12,036 nucleotides of DNA, taken from JAQVUB01 sp033809415 (GTDB taxonomy: Bacteria > Verrucomicrobiota > Lentisphaeria > Oligosphaerales > Oligosphaeraceae). Below are positions 6,813 through 12,036 of the stretch, in pieces. Position 1 is the first letter of the stretch; every line of letters begins with the position of its first letter. The notes beneath the pieces were generated by a model. It searched no databases. It saw nothing but the letters and a program-made list of their open reading frames with translations, and was not told where the DNA came from. A program made the position numbers and the translations under genes. The stretch spans positions 1 to 12,036 of the forward strand of contig JAPXLT010000134.1 in NCBI GenBank assembly GCA_033809415.1. Direction: 5' to 3'.

Positions 6813-6936
6813 TGTCCGCAGACTATTTTAACTATAAAACCCTTCATGCGAATTGATTTCTGCGGAACTCAGCATAAATTTAGGAACTAATACGGCTAAT
6901 GGGAATATGATTAAAAAGAAAGGCGTAAGGTGAAGA

Positions 6937-8481
6937 ATGTCTGAGAAAGATAATGTGCCACCGAAGAAAAGGCTGAAAATAATACCAGTTCTCTTTATTG
7001 CTGCCTTTTTTATCATACAGATTCTGGCTTATTTTCTAATTTTCATAAGATACTTCCGGTTTATAGACATAACCATATCCTCGTGGTTGCTGATGTCTTT
7101 TATTTTTGCCGTCTATATCGTAAATACCGTGGAAGACTCAAATATTAAGATATCTTGGATCTTACTGGCCTTGCTCTTTCCTGTGTTTGGACTGCTCTTA
7201 TATATATTCTTTCACCTATTGCCGGGGCGGCGAACCGTCTCTAGGCTGATAAGAAGACGAAAAGCAATTGCCTGGCCATATAACATGCAAAATGAAGAAG
7301 TCTTAGGTAATTTGGAACAGCTGGACAAAAGGAAAAAGCAGACGGCAGACTATCTTTACATGTTGGGCTTTCCAGCATTCTCCAATACAGCAGTCAAGTA
7401 CTATGAATTGGGCGAAGATTTGTTTGAAGCGATGTTTGAAGATTTAGAAAAAGCTGAAGACTTTATCTTTATGGAATATTTTATCTTGTCTCCTGGACAA
7501 GTTTTAGATCGTATAATTGAAATTTTATCCAGGAAAGTCAAGGAAGGCGTCAGGGTAAAGTTCCTCTACGACGGTACAAACATGTTTTTCCTGCCCAAAA
7601 AAGTGATTAAAAGATTGGAAGGAGCAGGGATTGAATGTCGGGTATATTCTCCTGTAAATGCAATTTTGACGACGGTACACAATAACCGGGATCATAGGAA
7701 AATCTTGGTAATAGATAACAAGGTGGCCTATACCGGCGGCGTAAACCTGGCAGATGAATATGCTAATATATATCAAAAGTATGGTCACTGGCTTGACACG
7801 GGGGTCAGACTGGAAGGCGAAGCAGTGAAATCCTTTACCCTGATGGTCTTAGAGCTTTGGAACTTGAGAAATGACAGTGACCCCCATCCGGATTATTTGA
7901 AAATCAGGCACTCGGTGAAAAGCGACAAGCCATCTTTCTCGATACCCTTTGCAGAAAGCCCCCATGACAAGGATTGGGTCGGCGAAACAGTATATATTGA
8001 CATCATTAACCAGGCAAAGGACTATGTCTATATAGCATCTCCCTATTTCACGATCTCTGAACGGATGACCGGCGCTTTAAAAACGGCGGCTGAAATGGGA
8101 GTGGATGTAAAGTTGATTTTCCCCCATATAGGAGACCATGGCGGGTTCCCCACTATGGTGGGAAGAAGTTACTACAACGAGCTTTCTAAAAGAGGGGTTA
8201 AGATTTATGAATATGAACCGGGATTTGTCCATGCCAAGACTGTAGTATCCGATAACACTACCAGCCTAGTGGGCACTATAAACATGGATTACAGAAGTTT
8301 TTATCTCCACCATGAGAATGCTGTCCTGTTCTATGACGAGGACTTGGCCCGGCGGATCAAGGGACATTGGGACAGGGTTTTGGAAAAGTGCATACTTATT
8401 ACACAGGAAGAATATAAAAAATTCAGTTTGCCAAGTAGGATCACAGGCAGGGTTCTGCGGCTCTTTGCCCCTTTGATGTAG
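6937..8481 (+). CDS. cls: Cardiolipin synthase (phospholipase D superfamily)
   Basis: The enzyme makes cardiolipin from phosphatidylglycerol at the cytoplasmic membrane. The 514 residues show hydrophobic N-terminal segments at about 14-38, 48-64 and 73-94 (PLDc_N-type anchor). Two PLD catalytic motifs follow: H253-R-K255 with D260 and the trailing GG (267-268), and H432-A-K434 with D439. The length is normal for bacterial Cls. The ATG is preceded by AAGGTGA. A weak promoter-like pair, TTGATT (6853) and TAAATT (6875), lies upstream. The gene is visibly AT-rich and uses ATA, AGA and AGG codons freely (for example ATA ATA at 6979-6984 and three of them in 7066-7077), unlike every neighbour. It reads like a Firmicutes gene, so recent horizontal acquisition is likely. 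It converges with trmO, 22 bp stop to stop. Confidence 0.93.
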   Translation: MSEKDNVPPKKRLKIIPVLFIAAFFIIQILAYFLIFIRYFRFIDITISSWLLMSFIFAVYIVNTVEDSNIKISWILLALLFPVFGLLLYIFFHLLPGRRTVSRLIRRRKAIAWPYNMQNEEVLGNLEQLDKRKKQTADYLYMLGFPAFSNTAVKYYELGEDLFEAMFEDLEKAEDFIFMEYFILSPGQVLDRIIEILSRKVKEGVRVKFLYDGTNMFFLPKKVIKRLEGAGIECRVYSPVNAILTTVHNNRDHRKILVIDNKVAYTGGVNLADEYANIYQKYGHWLDTGVRLEGEAVKSFTLMVLELWNLRNDSDPHPDYLKIRHSVKSDKPSFSIPFAESPHDKDWVGETVYIDIINQAKDYVYIASPYFTISERMTGALKTAAEMGVDVKLIFPHIGDHGGFPTMVGRSYYNELSKRGVKIYEYEPGFVHAKTVVSDNTTSLVGTINMDYRSFYLHHENAVLFYDEDLARRIKGHWDRVLEKCILITQEEYKKFSLPSRITGRVLRLFAPLM

Positions 8482-8503
8482 ACGAGAAGGCGATGATTAG
8501 TGT

Positions 8504-9274
8504 TCAGTGGGCTTTCTCTGTAAATGCGCGATGTAAAGCTTTGTCCTGATATGGGTCGTTGTCGTCATGCAGTTCCTCTTCAGAATATCCGGAGAAGACT
8601 TTCGAGACCCTGACTCTGCGACAACTTTCATCGATCTGGAATTCCGCTCGCCAAGTGCGGTAGGCCAGCACAAGATTGGAGTGTTCCTCGTTGTGCAATA
8701 GCCTGTGCCGCTTTGTATCTGCCGGTTCGAATTGAAGCTGATTGATCAGGAATGGTCGCAGGCAGGTCAGACCTTGCTGCTCGAGCCAGGCAAGCTGTTG
8801 TTCCGCCACCGGCTCGAACAGAACCTGGTATAAATCCTCTTCGCCCAGCCACCCATCGCCGGCATCTGGATGGCAATCCGCATAACGCAAATATGGTTTC
8901 AAATCCAGAACCGGGCTGTTGTCAAGCAGGTCATGCCCACGCACATAAATGCTCAAGCCCTTGATCTCCAACAGCTCGACGCAGCTCAGGCCAATGGGGT
9001 TTGGACGGTAGGGCGCACGACTGGCAAAGACGCCGACTTTGCGTTTCCGGTGCCGGGGTGGAGTGATCATCGGCTTCCAATGCGCATTCAAATGAAATGC
9101 AAACAGAATCCAAATGTGTGTAAAGCTGTCCAGGTCGCGCAAGGCTTGCTCGAAGTTCTTTCCGGGGAAAAGTTCCACCACGCCAATATTTGCTCCGGCC
9201 AAAATACCCTGCCGCGCTGTGTCATACGGATATTTTTCCTGACAGTGAAAGATGCCAATCGGATTAAATTGCAT
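8504..9274 (-). CDS. trmO: tRNA (t6A37) N6-methyltransferase TrmO-like (TsaA/YaeB family)
   Basis: TrmO uses S-adenosylmethionine to methylate N6-threonylcarbamoyladenosine at position 37 of certain tRNAs, tuning decoding of ACY threonine codons. The 256-residue protein carries the family blocks: MQFNPIGIF (1-9), FTHIWILFAFH (51-61), VGVFASRAPYRPNPIGLS (80-97) and PVLDLKPY (121-128). It is slightly longer than the 235-residue E. coli protein, with a longer C-terminal part (about 150-256) that is less conserved, and its last 30 residues are rich in charged residues. ATG 9274 is chosen over TTG 9280 because GGAG upstream leaves 9 bases to the ATG but only 3 to the TTG. It appears monocistronic. 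Archaeal and other TsaA-like proteins may differ in substrate, so the tRNA specificity is inferred. Confidence 0.9.
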   Translation of the reverse strand: MQFNPIGIFHCQEKYPYDTARQGILAGANIGVVELFPGKNFEQALRDLDSFTHIWILFAFHLNAHWKPMITPPRHRKRKVGVFASRAPYRPNPIGLSCVELLEIKGLSIYVRGHDLLDNSPVLDLKPYLRYADCHPDAGDGWLGEEDLYQVLFEPVAEQQLAWLEQQGLTCLRPFLINQLQFEPADTKRHRLLHNEEHSNLVLAYRTWRAEFQIDESCRRVRVSKVFSGYSEEELHDDNDPYQDKALHRAFTEKAH

Positions 9275-9346
9275 GGTCAAAATCTCCGGTCGTATTTTAT
9301 CTGCAGACTACGCAGATGAGCGCAGATTTCCAGGATCAGGAATCGC

Positions 9347-9396
9347 TATGATTTCTTGGGAATTACTATGTTTCTGTATGACTTCTTATGATTCTG
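9347..9396. repeat. 10 bp tandem repeat with TATG period
   Basis: TATG recurs at 9347, 9367, 9377 and 9387, so four of five consecutive 10 bp slots begin with it. The units read TATGATTTCT, TATGTTTCTG, TATGACTTCT and TATGATTCTG, while the second slot (9357-9366) has diverged. The spacing is about one helical turn. Confidence 0.55.
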
Positions 9397-9432
9397 CTTG
9401 AAAAATCGTTTTTGCGGCACTATTTTTTCGCC

Positions 9433-9480
9433 GTGGTTCAGACATCCTCCAAGCCCCACCCAACCAAGGGGGCGAACCAC
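9433..9480. other. Composite inverted repeat (bulged hairpin)
   Basis: GTGGTTC (9433-9439) pairs with GAACCAC (9474-9480), and GCCCC (9453-9457) pairs with GGGGC (9469-9473). The right-hand halves are adjacent, while the left-hand halves are separated by 13 unpaired bases (9440-9452). The result is a 12-pair hairpin with one large one-sided bulge and an 11-base loop. Its role is unknown; it could be a mobile-element end, an RNA structure or chance. Confidence 0.45.
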
Positions 9481-9689
9481 CCTAAATCGCGCGCATGCGA
9501 GACACTCGTCGGACGGGGGCGGACAAGTCAGACTAGACTGAAGTTCCCCGCCCGCCTGAAAATTCAGACAGATGAGCACGAATACATATCGTAGCCGGGA
9601 CGATCACATCCCTTTTAACCTCGCACCAGTTTTCCTCTGCCACCCCTTTTGATACCCTCTCATTGAACTAGTGAAATAACGGAGACATC

Positions 9690-10250
9690 ATGAAACAGAA
9701 AATTGCTTTGCTCTGCGGCAGTCTTCGCAGAGAATCTTATTCTCGCAAGGTTGGCGCATTTCTGGCGGAAGCTGGTGCCAGCTTTAATTTGGCCATCGAG
9801 GCTGTGGACATTTCCGACATGCCCTGGTACAATGAGGATCTGGAAACCGCAGAAGCAATGCCGTCTTCTTGGAATCTTTTCCGCAAGCAAATACAATCGG
9901 TTGATGGCATCCTCTTTGTCACCCCGGAATACAACCGTTCATTGCCGGCAGTCCTGAAAAATGCGTTGGATGTCGGCTCGCGTCCTTGGGGTGAAAGCGT
10001 CTGGAATGGAAAACCTGCCGGTGTTATCAGTCTTTCCCAGGGAGGCATCGGTGGTTTTGGCGCCAATCACCATCTCCGCCAGACACTCGCCTGCCTGAAT
10101 GTCCCGGTCATGGCACAGCCAGAAGCTTATCTCGGACGGATTCAAGAGAGCTTCGAGGAAAACCAAAACAGCCTGAAACCGGACACGCGAGAATTTCTGG
10201 CAAACTTTCTGCGACAGTTTGCCGTGTGGGTAACAAGAAACCAGAGCTGA
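9690..10250 (+). CDS. NADPH-dependent FMN reductase (ChrR/YieF-like flavoprotein)
   Basis: The 186-residue flavodoxin-fold protein reduces FMN or quinone/azo/chromate-type acceptors with NAD(P)H in the cytosol. It shows the FMN phosphate-binding GSLRRESYSRK (10-20), the flavin-ring contact TPEYNRSLPAVLKNALD (78-94) and the SLSQGGIGGFGA loop (114-125), all hallmarks of the NADPH_dep_FMN_red family at its usual length. The physiological acceptor is not determinable. The ATG lies 6 bases after GGAG. It is monocistronic and converges with the MATE gene, with only 9 bases between the two stop codons, so the transcripts probably overlap at their 3' ends. A role in redox or xenobiotic stress beside an efflux pump is suggestive only. 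Confidence 0.92.
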   Translation: MKQKIALLCGSLRRESYSRKVGAFLAEAGASFNLAIEAVDISDMPWYNEDLETAEAMPSSWNLFRKQIQSVDGILFVTPEYNRSLPAVLKNALDVGSRPWGESVWNGKPAGVISLSQGGIGGFGANHHLRQTLACLNVPVMAQPEAYLGRIQESFEENQNSLKPDTREFLANFLRQFAVWVTRNQS

Positions 10251-10259
10251 CCTACTGCC

Positions 10260-11636
10260 TTATTCTGCCGGTGTCGCCGGGCTGTCCTCCTGGGGCAGTT
10301 TGCGCAGCATGTTCTTAGCTGCCGCGATGGTGATCAGTCCCCCGAAAACGTCCGACAGCAGCCTTGCCCAAAAGACTCCATTCAGGTTTTGCAGATACAA
10401 TGCCAGCAGGGACAGTGGGATATGCATGCCTAGGACGCGCAAGGCTTTCAACCAGGCATCCTTCTGCGGATGTCCGCAGGCGGTCAGCGCAAAGCCGGCA
10501 AAACGCATGCATTCCACCATGCCAAACCCCAGGGGAATAATCCGCATGTAGGAAATCATGATTTCGCGGACGGATTCCTCAGGAGTGAAGAACACGACCA
10601 GGTTCGGCGCGAAAATGATGAAAAGGGCTCCTGCGCACGACAGGAAGACAAATGCGAAGGTCATCGAGAAGCGCAGGCAGTCTCGCACCCGCTGATACAA
10701 GCCGGCGCCAAAGTTTTGCCCGATCATCGGCATGAGGGTGGTGCCCAGCGCCATCGGGAAGACAAAAGCGACCATTTCCAGACGGCTTGCCGCCGCCACG
10801 CCGGCCACCGCCACGTCCCCGAATTGAGCAGTGATTTTGGTGATGATCGTATTTGCTATCGGGATCAGCAGCATGCCCAGGATCGCTGGTAAACCGTATT
10901 TGAAAATCAGGCGCCAGCAACGCGTAGTTCCATTCCAGGTCACCAAACGCAGATTCAGCAGACCGCGCCGTTTCAAGAGGATAAGGATGACGGTCGCGGA
11001 AACGGCCTGTGATATGACCGTGGCGATTGCCGCACCGCGGATGCCCATTGCCGGAAAACCGCACAGCCCAAAAATCATCAGAGGATCGAGGATCAAATTG
11101 ATCAGCATCCCCATGACAGTCATCGCACTCGAGATTTTTGGCTCGCCCGCCGCAATCATAATTTTATTGCCGCCATTGCCAATGGCAGCCGTAATACAGC
11201 CGGCAAACCAGATGTCCATATAGGCCCGAACCTGCTCGAGCGTTTCACCATGGGCACCAAGGCGGACGAAGATGTGATCCGCAAACAAAATCCCTAGGAT
11301 GGCAAGGAGGACAGCCAGTAGGGAGAGCAACAGAATTCCTGAGTTGACCAACGCGGTGGCCTGCCGCCCGTCCTTTCGTCCCAATGCGTGCGCCAGATTC
11401 GCCATGGTGCCGGTGGTCAATCCATGGAAAATGCAGCCGACCAGCATAATAACCGGGAAGGTGTATCCCATGGCTGCCAAGGGGATGGCACTGCCTAGAC
11501 GACCAATGAAAAACGTATCGGTTATATTGTATCCGGACATCGCCAGGGTGGCCGGCAGCATGGCCAAAGCCGCTTTCAGCATGGTTTTGCCAATGTTGCC
11601 ACTGGTGTATTCCGCCTTGAATTGTGGTTCCGACAT
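10260..11636 (-). CDS. MATE family multidrug/cation efflux transporter
   Basis: This is a 458-residue polytopic inner-membrane protein with about 12 hydrophobic segments in two homologous halves, the usual MATE length. Recognisable segments are TDTFFIGRLGS (39-49), GTMANLAHALGRKDGRQA (76-93), LILDPLMIFG (181-190), GAAIATVISQ (201-210) and GQNFGAG (306-312). MATE proteins export organic cations, drugs or metabolites in exchange for H+ or Na+. This one looks closer to the DinF/bacterial 'MepA-like' style of sequence than to eukaryotic MATEs, but the substrate is unknown. The ATG is preceded by AGGAAA with a suitable spacer. A repeat half-arm lies just upstream (11664-11691), inside the likely leader or promoter region. 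No regulator gene is adjacent. Confidence 0.93.
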   Translation of the reverse strand: MSEPQFKAEYTSGNIGKTMLKAALAMLPATLAMSGYNITDTFFIGRLGSAIPLAAMGYTFPVIMLVGCIFHGLTTGTMANLAHALGRKDGRQATALVNSGILLLSLLAVLLAILGILFADHIFVRLGAHGETLEQVRAYMDIWFAGCITAAIGNGGNKIMIAAGEPKISSAMTVMGMLINLILDPLMIFGLCGFPAMGIRGAAIATVISQAVSATVILILLKRRGLLNLRLVTWNGTTRCWRLIFKYGLPAILGMLLIPIANTIITKITAQFGDVAVAGVAAASRLEMVAFVFPMALGTTLMPMIGQNFGAGLYQRVRDCLRFSMTFAFVFLSCAGALFIIFAPNLVVFFTPEESVREIMISYMRIIPLGFGMVECMRFAGFALTACGHPQKDAWLKALRVLGMHIPLSLLALYLQNLNGVFWARLLSDVFGGLITIAAAKNMLRKLPQEDSPATPAE

Positions 11637-11663
11637 GAGATTTCCTGAAAATACTTCGTTTTA

Positions 11664-11691
11664 AACAACGAAAAAACACAAAAGAAACGAA
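11664..11691 (+). repeat. Degenerate solitary half-arm of the palindromic element
   Basis: It starts AACAACGAAAA and continues with a CAC..AAAG..ACGAA pattern like the left outer arm of copies B and C, with a few substitutions and a small length difference. No loop or right arm follows. It lies 28 bp upstream of the MATE start codon. Confidence 0.45.
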
Positions 11692-11873
11692 TTTTTTATA
11701 GGATTATTGTTCGGTAGATGGGATTGTACGCATATTCGCGGTTTGGCCTGCTATGTTTTCCAAACCTATGGCTTTTCCGCGATTTGCAATACTATAACTC
11801 CTAATCTGTATGCGAGAAAAAAAAATACCGTAATGGGTCATTAAAACTGAGTGACAGAGGGAATGGGGCTTCT

Positions 11874-11910
11874 GTAGTGCGGTGTGCGTAGTGCGGTGTG
11901 CGTAGTGCGG
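11874..11910. repeat. 14 bp tandem repeat, 2.6 copies
   Basis: GTAGTGCGGTGTGC occurs perfectly at 11874-11887 and 11888-11901, followed by its first nine bases at 11902-11910. There are no mismatches, which points to recent slippage or a variable-number locus. Confidence 0.8.
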
Positions 11911-11920
11911 GTCAGACGTG

Positions 11921-11945
11921 GTGGACAGTGTGGACAAAGTGGACA
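11921..11945. repeat. 9 bp tandem repeat GTGGACA, three units
   Basis: GTGGACA begins at 11921, 11930 and 11939, an exact 9 bp period with two variable bases per unit. The TTCCGTGGA unit near the left end (90-98) has the same period and a similar GTGGA core. Confidence 0.65.
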
Positions 11946-11988
11946 GGACAAGCCCCCCCCCCGCACTCCACGACAGTCAGAATAATCA

Positions 11989-12017
11989 CAACCGGGACGG
12001 TTGCGCTACTTTTTAAA
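11989..12017. repeat. 29 bp direct repeat, right copy
   Basis: This copy is identical to bases 1-29 and has the CAACC/GGTTG hairpin and the CTTTTTAAA end. The 19 bases that follow bear no resemblance to bases 30-48, so it is not a simple circular-contig overlap. Confidence 0.8.
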
Positions 12018-12036
12018 TCTGCGCCCCCTGCACCCG

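Larger units (their letters stand above)
9275..9689. other. Noncoding, repeat-rich spacer
   Basis: This 415 bp region separates the divergently transcribed trmO and FMN reductase genes. No convincing gene is visible. It contains three GCAGA boxes (9303, 9312, 9322) in a CGCAGATGAGCGCAGAT context, a 10 bp tandem repeat (9347-9396), a composite stem (9433-9480), a G/C-rich patch around 9500-9520 and a T-rich leader before 9690. Promoters for both genes should lie here, but I cannot place them confidently. Confidence 0.6.
11637..12036. other. Noncoding right end of window
   Basis: These 400 bp upstream of the MATE gene hold no gene I can support. The contents are a half-arm repeat (11664-11691), an AT-rich section to about 11840 that should include the MATE promoter, short tandem repeats (11874-11945), a run of ten C (11953-11962) and the second copy of the 29 bp repeat (11989-12017). 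The open frame at 11704-11937 on the minus strand runs through the tandem repeats and is not credible as a gene. Confidence 0.55.

Noticed and set aside
9346..9594. Overlapping 68-77 codon frames in the trmO/FMN reductase spacer.
   Set aside because: They run through the TATG repeat and the bulged hairpin, show no motif and lack good ribosome sites.
11704..11937. 77-codon minus-strand frame in the right-hand spacer.
   Set aside because: Its first third is translation of the GTGGACA and 14 bp tandem repeats, and no ribosome site was seen. The last 30 residues could be a remnant of something, but I cannot name it.

Overview
The window reads as a chromosomal stretch of a PVC-group bacterium, most likely Lentisphaerota or a close relative. 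This is an inference. It rests on three things: an AsmA-like lipid-contact family I associate with PVC genomes, abundant intergenic AACGAAAAGCACGAAAGGACACG-type repeats, and tandem TTCCGTG and GTGGACA intergenic repeats. Genes are mostly single or in pairs, with repeat-laden spacers. I see no rRNA, tRNA, CRISPR array, transposase or phage gene.

Layout. 1-129: repeats only. 130-690 (-): DJ-1/PfpI family protein. 721-910: palindromic element A, whose end supplies the murQ stop codon. 907-1719 (-): murQ. 1741-2964 (-): acyltransferase-like protein, in an apparent two-gene operon with murQ. 3008-3201: element B. 3292-4680 (+): thrC. 4713-5633 (-): membrane-anchored AsmA-like protein with an 11-residue-repeat tail. 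5706-6551 (-): TIM-barrel sugar phosphate isomerase/epimerase. About 6623-6812: element C. 6937-8481 (+): AT-rich cardiolipin synthase, probably acquired horizontally. 8504-9274 (-): TrmO-like tRNA methyltransferase. 9275-9689: noncoding, structured and repetitive. 9690-10250 (+): NADPH-dependent FMN reductase. 10260-11636 (-): MATE transporter. 11637-12036: noncoding, with short tandem repeats.

The genes are mostly housekeeping: peptidoglycan amino-sugar recycling, threonine synthesis, phospholipid synthesis, tRNA modification, redox and efflux. The only clear functional pairing is the acyltransferase with murQ. The most distinctive signal is not a gene. It is a family of three ~190 bp, nearly symmetrical elements sharing a 20-21 bp perfect stem and a 34 bp loop of similar sequence, plus solitary half-arms. 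A 29 bp exact direct repeat lies at the extreme left and near the right end of the window. I found no convincing new multi-gene system such as a defence island or biosynthetic cluster.
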